Source: JAJDIA01 sp031555145 (GTDB lineage: Bacteria > Bacteroidota > Bacteroidia > Bacteroidales > Tannerellaceae). From it: a stretch of DNA of 64,000 nucleotides. Location of the stretch: assembly GCA_031555145.1 (NCBI GenBank), contig JAVBUR010000005.1, positions 1 to 64,000 of the forward strand, read 5' to 3'. The first letter of the stretch is position 1. The number at the start of each line of letters is the position of its first letter. Positions 44,651 through 51,782 of the stretch are shown here, in pieces. The notes beneath the pieces were generated by a model. That model made no database searches. It saw only the letters and a list, made by a program, of their open reading frames with translations, and was not told where the DNA came from. The translations under genes were made by a program, and so were the position numbers.

Positions 44651-44690
44651 TGAGGGTGTGTCAAAAGTCCGGACTTTTGACACACCCTCA
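44651..44690. repeat. Perfect 40-bp palindrome
   Basis: Two uninterrupted 20-bp arms meet at a central TCCGGA (left arm begins TGAGGGTGTGTC). It lies between the SGNH hydrolase gene and the putative DNA inversion switch. There is no T-run on either side. It may be a terminator that stops read-through from the switch, or a dispersed extragenic or insertion-sequence-derived repeat. Just upstream, 44597-44605 (GATAGTGCC) can pair with 44630-44638 (GGTACTATC). Confidence 0.7.
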
Positions 44691-44783
44691 TTACTTCCCA
44701 ATTGTCTGATTAACTTCTCCCTTAACAGAGGCTGTGTAATTGCTGAAATTCTTCCTTCTACCACTGGAAGAATTATTGTGGGT

Positions 44784-44811
44784 GTTCGAAAAAACGTTCG
44801 TTTTTTCGAAC
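44784..44811 (+). repeat. Left inverted repeat of the putative invertible promoter
   Basis: A 28-bp element, itself nearly palindromic (13-bp arms with a central TT). It contains AAACGTTCGT at 44793-44802, an exact match to the ARACGTWCGT core of B. fragilis invertible promoters. It is 24/28 identical to the reverse complement of 44973-45000, with the core AAACGTTCGTTTTTTC identical over 16 bp. Confidence 0.8.
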
Positions 44812-44972
44812 ATTATTTCCTCGTCGTAAAGATAGTAAAGAAAACTAAAATTGAACACAAATTAATATGCGAATTGCATAAATATGTAAAATATACAACT
44901 TTTTGTACATCCACAACAACTTTTCGGCCTCTTTTCTATGGTTTTTGAGAAATTATAAAATAGTACTTATTT
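44812..44972. promoter_or_regulatory. Putative invertible promoter segment of the fimbrial operon
   Basis: A 161-bp AT-rich segment between two inverted repeats. On the minus strand, 44827-44834 reads TATCTTTA, a 7/8 match to TAnnTTTG, only 16 bp inside the left repeat and pointing left, away from the operon. A -33 like TTTG lies at 44858-44861 (minus strand) with 23 bases between the elements, slightly long. After inversion the box would sit at 44950-44957, pointing right into the fimbrial genes. I therefore read the sequenced orientation as OFF. There is no convincing outward box towards the operon in the present orientation. Confidence 0.65.
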
Positions 44973-45000
44973 GTTTGAAAAAACGAACGTTTAAACGAAC
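44973..45000 (-). repeat. Right inverted repeat of the putative invertible promoter
   Basis: A 28-bp element in inverted orientation to 44784-44811. It contains ACGAACGTTT at 44983-44992, the reverse complement of the ARACGTWCGT core. The four differences from the left copy are three bases on one side of the core and one near the other end. Confidence 0.8.
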
Positions 45001-45269
45001 TGGTTAAAATGCTTATTATAAGTGTTTTAAGCGATTATTATACTTATTGGTTTTCAATGGGTAAACTGTGCGTATTTCACAGTATCAGAAAAATCGATAA
45101 TGTAAATATTAGTCAATAATCAGGTGGCTACTGAATAGTGCCCATTGGTTTTGGTTAACATGTTAGTCAGTTTTTAGACTAAGAACTGGTATCTTATTTA
45201 TGTAGGTATCCTGTGGTTGTGTTTTTATGATATCGCAACCTCTGCTGAAGGAGATGAAATTTGAATGGC
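45001..45269 (+). other. Untranslated leader of the fimbrial operon
   Basis: About 270 bp between the right inverted repeat and the first gene, AT-rich and without a credible ORF. A weak stem (TTAGTC at 45163-45168 with GACTAA at 45176-45181) is the only structure I see. A purine-rich AGGAG at 45248-45252 precedes the first gene. If the switch turns ON, the mRNA would carry a leader of roughly 300 nt. Confidence 0.5.
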
Positions 45270-45947
45270 ATGATGAAGCATTTGTTGTTTGTATTTCTGA
45301 CAATGTATAGTGGCTGTCTATGGGCGCAAGCAGACAGGCCGGAGCCCGACACGGACGTGCCCGGTACCTCCGTATACCGTTTTGTTGCGGTCAAGACCAA
45401 CCTGCTTTTCGACCTGGCTACAGCCTTGAATGCTGAACTGGAGTTTCCCTTGAGCCCCCGGTTCAGTCTGCTTGGCGAATGCACATTCCCGTGGTGGTTG
45501 TGGAGCAAGGAGCAAACCTGCCTTCAGGTATTCAGCGGTGGCCTTGAAGGGCGTTACTGGTTCCGTCCGGATTACAGCCGTCAGGATCCCGCATTGGGAC
45601 AACATAACCCCCTCACCGGCTGGTTTACCGGGTTGTATGCCGGAGCAGGCTACTACGACCTCGAATGGAAAACGAAAGGCTACCAGGGCGAATTCTTTAT
45701 CGCCGCCGGTGTGAGTGTGGGGTATACCAAGGCATTATCACGCCACTTCGGACTTGAATGTTCGGTCGGCGTCGGTTACCTGAACACCGATTATCGGCAC
45801 TACGAGGCCAAACAGAGTGTTGTCGACGGCAAGTGGCACCTCGTCCGACAGAACGACGGCCATTATTCATGGATCGGCCCTACCAAGGCCAAGATCTCAC
45901 TCGTGTGGTATCCGCACATCAAGAGGAAGAAAGGAGGCGCCCGATGA
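45270..45947 (+). CDS. DUF3575 family protein of the fimbrial operon
   Basis: About 225 residues from the ATG at 45270 (MMKHLLFVFLTMYSGCLWAQ, a signal peptide). A TTG at 45261 is better spaced from the AGGAG at 45248 and cannot be excluded as the start. The mature part is beta-rich, with RFVAVKTNLLFDLATALNAELEFPL, a repeated Gly/Tyr strand pattern (WFTGLYAGAGYYDLEW) and SVGYTKALSRHFGLECSVGVGYL, typical of DUF3575 proteins that probably form small outer membrane barrels. DUF3575 genes commonly open FimA/Mfa-type fimbrial operons in Bacteroidales. It overlaps the next gene by 4 bp (ATGA). Confidence 0.85.
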   Translation: MMKHLLFVFLTMYSGCLWAQADRPEPDTDVPGTSVYRFVAVKTNLLFDLATALNAELEFPLSPRFSLLGECTFPWWLWSKEQTCLQVFSGGLEGRYWFRPDYSRQDPALGQHNPLTGWFTGLYAGAGYYDLEWKTKGYQGEFFIAAGVSVGYTKALSRHFGLECSVGVGYLNTDYRHYEAKQSVVDGKWHLVRQNDGHYSWIGPTKAKISLVWYPHIKRKKGGAR

Positions 45948-47074
45948 AACATGCTTCCCTTTATATAATGGTATATATAACAGCATTGGCTGCTACACTG
46001 ATCGCCGCACTACTTACCTTTTCCTCGTGCGAACGTCGCCCGTTAGAAGAGTCATTCTATGAAACGGCACGACTCATGGTTGAGATTGACTGGGCCGCCT
46101 CAGGCCTCGACCCGGACAACGATCCGGCAGGCGACCTCTATTCAGCCTCCATATGGGTATTTGCCAAAGAAGGTACGCCATTCCAGGGAAAGAATTATAA
46201 TGTATTCCCCCTCGAGGACCCCCGTGGCGGCGTGATCGAAGTACCTCCTGGCCACTATGCTTTGATCATCCACAACAACTACTACGACCCGGATAAGGGT
46301 ATTTCGGAGTTCTCCCAGAACGTCGCCTTCCGCTTCGATGCCGAACGGCCTTATGAGACCTTTGAATACTATGCCCTGCCCGATAACTCCACGACAGGAC
46401 GCTTTGTCACCCCTGCCGGCCAGGCACGCATCCTCCCTCCCGATAGGCTGGTCGCCTGGCACCTGGACGAGTTTGAAGTCACAAAAGAGATGATAGCAAC
46501 CACCCGTCCCATGATCCAGACCCGGACGGATGTCGGGCAACCCATCGTGATTCATGCCGCTCCACAACCAATGCTGTATACCTGCCATGTGATCGCCCAT
46601 GTCAATAATATAAGTAGCGCGAAGGCATCCCTGGCTATTCTGAACGGCATGGCCGGTTCGGTTTTCCCTGTTACGGGTATCGTCGGCCCTCCCGCCACCG
46701 GCTATGTCTTTTCGATGAACAACCGCCGCTACGACGAAGACTCGCAACGCAACGGCACCATCGAGGCCACATTCTACACCTTCGGCCCCTTATCAGCCGA
46801 TATCGTCAACACCCTGCACCTCGACTTCACCCTGGTTGAAGAATATGACGGCCAGGTACTCTATCCCACACCTCCGGCCACGCCCTTTCAATTTAATGTC
46901 ACACCTCAGGTTGATCAGCAGAACCACCATATCGAAATACGTATCGGCTTCGGGTCTGGTTCCAACCCCGATCCCTATGAATCAGTAGAACTCCCGCAAT
47001 TGAATGTAGAGGGGCAGTTCGATGTGTGGGTCAACGAATGGGGTGAGGAGCAACCGGTGGAGGTGCCGGTATAA
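45944..47074 (+). CDS. DUF5119 lipoprotein of the fimbrial operon
   Basis: A 376-residue protein starting at the ATG that overlaps the previous stop codon. The signal peptide ends in a lipobox (TFSSC), followed by ERRPLEESFYETARLMVEIDW, the hallmark start of DUF5119 proteins. It is beta-rich (SASIWVFAKEG, VPPGHYALIIHNNYYD). DUF5119 proteins sit in fimbrial operons next to DUF3575 genes and are thought to act in pilus anchoring or assembly, by analogy with Mfa2/FimB. That role is inferred. Confidence 0.85.
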   Translation: MKHASLYIMVYITALAATLIAALLTFSSCERRPLEESFYETARLMVEIDWAASGLDPDNDPAGDLYSASIWVFAKEGTPFQGKNYNVFPLEDPRGGVIEVPPGHYALIIHNNYYDPDKGISEFSQNVAFRFDAERPYETFEYYALPDNSTTGRFVTPAGQARILPPDRLVAWHLDEFEVTKEMIATTRPMIQTRTDVGQPIVIHAAPQPMLYTCHVIAHVNNISSAKASLAILNGMAGSVFPVTGIVGPPATGYVFSMNNRRYDEDSQRNGTIEATFYTFGPLSADIVNTLHLDFTLVEEYDGQVLYPTPPATPFQFNVTPQVDQQNHHIEIRIGFGSGSNPDPYESVELPQLNVEGQFDVWVNEWGEEQPVEVPV

Positions 47075-47159
47075 AAAAGAACTATCCATGTAAGATTGCA
47101 CAACATAATATCACGAGAAAGAATCATAGTAAAAGTAACAACAAACAAAAAGTAAAATC

Positions 47160-48389
47160 ATGAGAAAAATGACAATTGCTGCTGCATCCCTGGCCTTCAT
47201 ACTGGCCGGTTGTAGCCAAAACGAAATCATTGAAGGGTCACAAAATCCCGACAACGCAGTGAACTTTGGGTTGTATACACCGAAGACGAAGGGAACGGTG
47301 ACGGATAACAGTGGTACGACCACAAACACCACTTCTACTGCTACAACTGGCATTAGGGATACGGGGTTCGGTATTCTGGCTTCGTACACGGAAGGGAAGA
47401 CTTTCGACGAAATCAATGGAACGACTTCCACATCCACAATGGACTTTATGTGGAATCAGTTGATAGATCACAAGGTTACTGTTACGGATGGCTGGGGTTA
47501 CACACCGCTCAAATACTGGCCAAATCAATCGAGCGATATGATTAGCTTTTTTGCGTATGCGCCTTATCGTGTTGCAGAGGATGCTTATATACAAGTATCA
47601 AACAATACGTATAAAGGTTATCCCCAAATAAAATACTCGGCACTCGGAGGATTAGCTAGCGCAGAGGGCAGCGATGCCAATCTTCAGAGTTCTCCTGATC
47701 TCGTTGTAGCACAGGAATTGAATCGGGAAAGAATTACCGATAAGACAAAGGTAGAGTTCACGTTCAACCATATCCTGACCAGAGTAGGTATGACAGCCAA
47801 ACTAGACCACACGCTGACCTCTGATCTAGGTAATGCAGGCAAGACCCACGTCGTTATCACCAATATCGAAATCGTAGGCAAAGCTCTGCCTGTATCAGGA
47901 ACTTATACCTACACAGCTAACGGTAAAGGAGACTGGTCTGGTTTGGGCTATGAAGATATTAATCTGGCTGGGCTTATCAATTTGTCGAAGGTCACAATCG
48001 CCACCACATCCGCAGATAAAGCTAATTACGAAAAAAACAATGCTATTGAGGTGACTGATGGAAATGTTGCCACAAATCTGTTCAAGGGTGACGGAATAAA
48101 TGAAACATCTGAGTATCTCTTCCTGCCTCCGGTGAATGGAGGACTGGCTGCTAATGTTGTGACCGTAAAGATATCTTATGATATAGTAACTATTGACGAT
48201 GCGCTTAATTTGGGATACTCAATAACTTCGGCTATTGCAGAGGTTGGACTGCCTGAAGGAATCCTGAAAAAGGGTATGGCATATACTTTGAACTTTACCA
48301 TTTATATGTATAAGATCGAAGTTGATGTGGACAAAATTGAAGTTTGGGATGAAACAGATATAAACCAAGCTAGAGATATTCACAAATGA
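47160..48389 (+). CDS. Fimbrillin family protein (Mfa1/FimA-like), probable major subunit
   Basis: A 409-residue lipoprotein precursor with lipobox LAGC (Cys18). It has the fimbrillin pattern: FGLYTPKTKG, GFGILASYTEG, FMWNQLID, WGYTPLKYWPN, MISFFAYAPY, then FNHILTRVGMTAKL in the second beta-sandwich and EYLFLPPVNGG near the end. Such precursors are lipidated, exported to the surface, cut by an Arg-gingipain-like protease and polymerised by strand exchange. It is more AT-rich than the genes around it, as expected for a fast-changing surface antigen, and has its own 85-bp upstream gap, so it may be the main shaft subunit. Confidence 0.85.
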   Translation: MRKMTIAAASLAFILAGCSQNEIIEGSQNPDNAVNFGLYTPKTKGTVTDNSGTTTNTTSTATTGIRDTGFGILASYTEGKTFDEINGTTSTSTMDFMWNQLIDHKVTVTDGWGYTPLKYWPNQSSDMISFFAYAPYRVAEDAYIQVSNNTYKGYPQIKYSALGGLASAEGSDANLQSSPDLVVAQELNRERITDKTKVEFTFNHILTRVGMTAKLDHTLTSDLGNAGKTHVVITNIEIVGKALPVSGTYTYTANGKGDWSGLGYEDINLAGLINLSKVTIATTSADKANYEKNNAIEVTDGNVATNLFKGDGINETSEYLFLPPVNGGLAANVVTVKISYDIVTIDDALNLGYSITSAIAEVGLPEGILKKGMAYTLNFTIYMYKIEVDVDKIEVWDETDINQARDIHK

Positions 48390-48498
48390 TCAGAAGCTGC
48401 TGAAGAAGTAACATCAAATGAAGAAGAAAATACAGGAGTAGAATAAGTAATTCCCATCCTAACACCCGGCAGGAATTCCCCCTATCCCTGCCATCCCC

Positions 48499-48528
48499 AC
48501 CCCGGCGGGCTTGACCGCCTACCGGGGT
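48499..48528 (+). terminator. GC-rich hairpin after the first fimbrillin gene
   Basis: ACCCCGG (499-505 of this stretch, 48499-48505) pairs with CCGGGGT (48522-48528), continuing after one mismatch to GGGC/GCCT around a 6-nt loop. It is not followed by a T-run, so it may weaken rather than stop transcription, or protect the 3' end of the upstream mRNA. It lies in the 162-bp gap 48390-48551, which otherwise shows nothing. Confidence 0.5.
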
Positions 48529-48551
48529 ACTAATCAACCGGAAGCAAGACA

Positions 48552-49616
48552 ATGGCACGAATCACGAACAACATCATATCGCAATACCTCAGTAGAGCCC
48601 TTTCAGCGCTCTGCCTGACCCTGCTATTGGCCGGATGCAGCCATGATTCAGACCCTGCGCCCGATCCTGTCCCCAACGGCACGCCCCTCGGTTTTTCGAC
48701 CAACTTCGACATCGACAGCCGGGCAACAGCCGTGAGCAATATCCTGGATATGGGCATTTTTGCCTACTATACAGAGCAGACCCTGTTCGATGATGGAGCC
48801 GCCTTCGCTCCCAACTTTATGTACAACCAACTGGCCACCAAAGAAGGCGGTGTATGGGGATACTCGCCCCTGAAATACTGGCCGAATGCAGATGGCGACC
48901 GGTTGAGTTTTTTCGCCTATACCCCCCATACCGACAACTGCACGGCCTTGGAAGTGCTCACAGCAAACACCGACCCCGGTTACCCGCGTCTACGCTATAC
49001 CCTTCCCACATACATCCCCGACCAGGTAGACGTACTAACCGCCGTAAACCTCGATCAGACACGCACCTCCGGAGCCGTTTCATTTGCGATGAACCACGCC
49101 CTGACCCAAATCCGGTTCAGTGCGAAACGGAAGCCGGATACCAGCGGCGACTTCCTGACTTCTATGAAAGTCACCGGCGTCACCTTGAAGGGCGGCTCTA
49201 ATACCGGCATTGCGATACTTACTCCTGCAGGCATTGATTGGGAGATACCTATTACGTCACTGGAAACCATGCACTTTGAGCTAACCTCGAAGGCAGGACT
49301 GATCGATACGGCTACATACATAAAACTGTCTGACGACGAGTTTCTTCCCCTGACAACCTTTGGCTACGACCTGATGCTCATGCCCCAGCCGCTGGACGAC
49401 ATCTTTATTGATGTCGATATGTATATAGAAACCCGCAGTGGCGCCTATCCCAAGTCAGCTTCCTTTCCGCTCAAAGGTATTGTCGACTGGAAGCCCGGCA
49501 CCACCATCAACTATCAACTCACCCTGGACTGGAACTCCATCTCCGAACTGACGGCCAACTCCATGCGTTGGACATCGGGCACGGTGACCGAGGGCGGAAC
49601 ACAAATAATCGAATAA
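48552..49616 (+). CDS. Fimbrillin family protein, second
   Basis: A 354-residue lipoprotein (lipobox LLAGC, Cys29). It shares the fimbrillin order with the preceding gene: FSTNFDIDSRATAVSNILDMGIFAYYTEQTLFD, FMYNQLATKEG, WGYSPLKYWPN, LSFFAYTPH, then FAMNHALTQIRFSAKRK. Likely a minor or alternative pilus subunit. The 15-bp gap to the next gene indicates one transcript. Family call firm, exact position in the pilus unknown. Confidence 0.85.
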   Translation: MARITNNIISQYLSRALSALCLTLLLAGCSHDSDPAPDPVPNGTPLGFSTNFDIDSRATAVSNILDMGIFAYYTEQTLFDDGAAFAPNFMYNQLATKEGGVWGYSPLKYWPNADGDRLSFFAYTPHTDNCTALEVLTANTDPGYPRLRYTLPTYIPDQVDVLTAVNLDQTRTSGAVSFAMNHALTQIRFSAKRKPDTSGDFLTSMKVTGVTLKGGSNTGIAILTPAGIDWEIPITSLETMHFELTSKAGLIDTATYIKLSDDEFLPLTTFGYDLMLMPQPLDDIFIDVDMYIETRSGAYPKSASFPLKGIVDWKPGTTINYQLTLDWNSISELTANSMRWTSGTVTEGGTQIIE

Positions 49617-49631
49617 CCCCATAATATCCCT

Positions 49632-50627
49632 ATGAAGCCATATATCCGCTACATACTACCGACACTTTGCACCAGCATAGCCTTGTTGAGCAGCTGTTCA
49701 ACGTCTGAAACAGAACCGGAACCGGCTACTGTCGACCCGCGTCCCATCGAACTGATGGCCAATCCGCCCGACGGTTGCGGTGCAGAGGTACACACCCGTG
49801 GCAGCGGCGCAGGCCCGATAGAGACCTGGCGCAACACCCCTATCTGCCTGGTCTACGGAGCATCAACACAGGCCTATACCAAAAGCTGGGATGCAACGGT
49901 CACCATCTTCGGAAATGTAGACATCCAAACTACGCCCTCTTATCCGGCGGACAATGCCCCGATCCACATCGCCGGCTATTATCCTGTCGCAGGCTCGTTG
50001 GAAGCGGGTAAGGCCGTAACGCTGAACAACAACAACACCCTCATCTATACCGGCCTCGACGGCTCGGACGACCTGATGATATCCAACGAAGTGACAGCCT
50101 CCTCTCAAAACCCCTTCAGTGGGGAAAACCGCCTGACGTTCACGCATCTGCTTACGCAGTTGGCTTTTGCCGTGGTTTCGCCCGAGGCTGACATGTTTCC
50201 CAACGCAATCGCCATTACCGGTATCACGGTTACATCCGTAGACGATAATCACCCCTTTTCTACCACAGCTACGATCGATATCACAAAAACGCCTGCGGAA
50301 GCAATCACAATGAATGGGGAGGCGGCCGGTTCCCTCTCCGCCTTTTCGGGCACCTATACCGCCACCAAAGACAACACAGTCATTGGAGCCGTGCTATTGC
50401 CTCCTTGCCTTACCGAAGAAGACGGCTACAGCGTGGATGCAACCGTCACCCTTTCCGACAGCACGGAAATACCGCTGGATCGCATCAAAGCCCCATTCAG
50501 GCAAAACACGGCTTATACAGTAACATTGACATTTATGGGAGCAACCATTGTGCCAACCGTTCCTATGGTGGTACCCTGGGTGCCGGGCACAGGTTTAACG
50601 TTAGCGCAATATGATGTTTTTGAATAA
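49632..50627 (+). CDS. Fimbrillin family protein, third
   Basis: A 331-residue lipoprotein (lipobox LLSSC, Cys22). Fimbrillin-type features include VHTRGSGAGPIETWRNTPICLVYGAS, IHIAGYYPV, LTFTHLLTQLAFAVVSPE and a VIGAVLLPP strand near the end. Probable accessory or adaptor subunit. Its last 17 bp overlap the start of the next gene. Confidence 0.8.
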   Translation: MKPYIRYILPTLCTSIALLSSCSTSETEPEPATVDPRPIELMANPPDGCGAEVHTRGSGAGPIETWRNTPICLVYGASTQAYTKSWDATVTIFGNVDIQTTPSYPADNAPIHIAGYYPVAGSLEAGKAVTLNNNNTLIYTGLDGSDDLMISNEVTASSQNPFSGENRLTFTHLLTQLAFAVVSPEADMFPNAIAITGITVTSVDDNHPFSTTATIDITKTPAEAITMNGEAAGSLSAFSGTYTATKDNTVIGAVLLPPCLTEEDGYSVDATVTLSDSTEIPLDRIKAPFRQNTAYTVTLTFMGATIVPTVPMVVPWVPGTGLTLAQYDVFE

Positions 50628-51780
50628 ATATATACCCATAGCCTGGCTGGCCTCGTGCCTCCTGCTCGCCTCCTGCCAGCGCGAGGAAGAAGAGGCGTCC
50701 GCCGAATGGCTACCCATGGAGGTGACTGTCACCCGAGCCCAGCTAACTCCGGGCGAAGACGGTAAGGCCGACATAGTGACCTTTAAACCGGACGACACCT
50801 TTCTGGTGGTGGCACACACCGGCGCAGAGTCTGCCCCGGCAACTTGGTATTCGGGCCTATACCGCTTCCCGAAAGAGGGGGAACTGTCAACCCTGCGTCC
50901 TCTTAATTCCTACAACTTCGATAACGATACGTATGTTGACGCGACCGGCTCCCTGCGCGGCGGCCTCTATCTGCCTACTTCCACCGCGGGTATCGTCTAC
51001 CAACTCCACCTGGTTTGGCCTGCTGCTAAATTTATGGAGGGTGGTCCGGTGGCCGTACCACGCGATAAGTCCATTTATGTTGCCACACCCGCACAGCCGT
51101 GTACGCTAACCGCCGCCAACCCTTACTTCACCATGCCGTTCCCCAAAGACATGCAATTGATAGAGATGAGCTCGGCCCTGAAAGTGTACATCAAGCAAAG
51201 CAGCGCTGACGCTACGGCCGAAGTCTCCAACGTAAGGCTGCTCAATGCCGGCGACCGGAATGCGCAGATGAACATCCATACGCACCGGGCATTACTGGCC
51301 TATGCCGACAACGTTGAGATCCAAATCAGTAAAGCGGAAGAAGAAGACGCCGGCGATGACGAAACCGCAGATACCGGCCTGGAAGGAAGCTGGGCGTCAA
51401 AAAACGATTTCGCCAACGGAGATTCCATCGTCTACTACACAGCCGATTCCATCCGCATCCATTGTGCCAATTACAAAACACAAGCCCGGGCTCTTACCCT
51501 TGCAATGCACGTGGTATATACCCTCACAGGGCAAACTGATCCGATTGAAACAGACATCACCATCCCCCTCACATTCCTCGATGCCGAACCCTCCATGCGC
51601 TACGACCTCACGCTGACCACCAACCCGAGGGCGGTATACGTTACATATACCGTCGCTTCTTTCAGCAAAACCGTAGAGTTGGAGGGTAATCTGGGAAAAC
51701 CTGTCTATACCGCGGGTACGCTCAGTCTGACTACAGGTGAATGGAAGGAAGGCGGCCGTTTTGACAATACGATTGAATAA
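50611..51780 (+). CDS. Fimbrial operon lipoprotein of unclassified family
   Basis: A 389-residue lipoprotein (lipobox LLASC) with a beta-rich mature region (PMEVTVTRAQLTPGEDGKAD, TFLVVAHTGAES, GGLYLPTSTAGIVYQLHLVWPAA, MSSALKVYIKQSS). An acidic segment (EEEDAGDDETADTG) interrupts the second half. It resembles fimbrillin-like proteins in layout but I cannot place it in a named family. Overlaps the previous gene by 17 bp and is 2 bp from the next, so it is translationally coupled on both sides. Confidence 0.75.
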   Translation: MMFLNKYIPIAWLASCLLLASCQREEEEASAEWLPMEVTVTRAQLTPGEDGKADIVTFKPDDTFLVVAHTGAESAPATWYSGLYRFPKEGELSTLRPLNSYNFDNDTYVDATGSLRGGLYLPTSTAGIVYQLHLVWPAAKFMEGGPVAVPRDKSIYVATPAQPCTLTAANPYFTMPFPKDMQLIEMSSALKVYIKQSSADATAEVSNVRLLNAGDRNAQMNIHTHRALLAYADNVEIQISKAEEEDAGDDETADTGLEGSWASKNDFANGDSIVYYTADSIRIHCANYKTQARALTLAMHVVYTLTGQTDPIETDITIPLTFLDAEPSMRYDLTLTTNPRAVYVTYTVASFSKTVELEGNLGKPVYTAGTLSLTTGEWKEGGRFDNTIE

Positions 51781-51782
51781 CA

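Noticed and set aside
44579..44764. Minus-strand ORF of 61 codons that might be a transposase remnant
   Set aside because: No transposase motif could be recognised; it also spans the palindrome, so it is more likely non-coding.
44658..44948. Plus-strand ORF of 96 codons across the palindrome and switch
   Set aside because: It runs through the palindrome arm and the inverted repeat, has no start context and no family-like sequence.
45758..45943. N-terminal extension of the DUF5119 gene
   Set aside because: This part overlaps the DUF3575 gene in another frame; the ATG at 45944 has a signal peptide and an ATGA coupling site.
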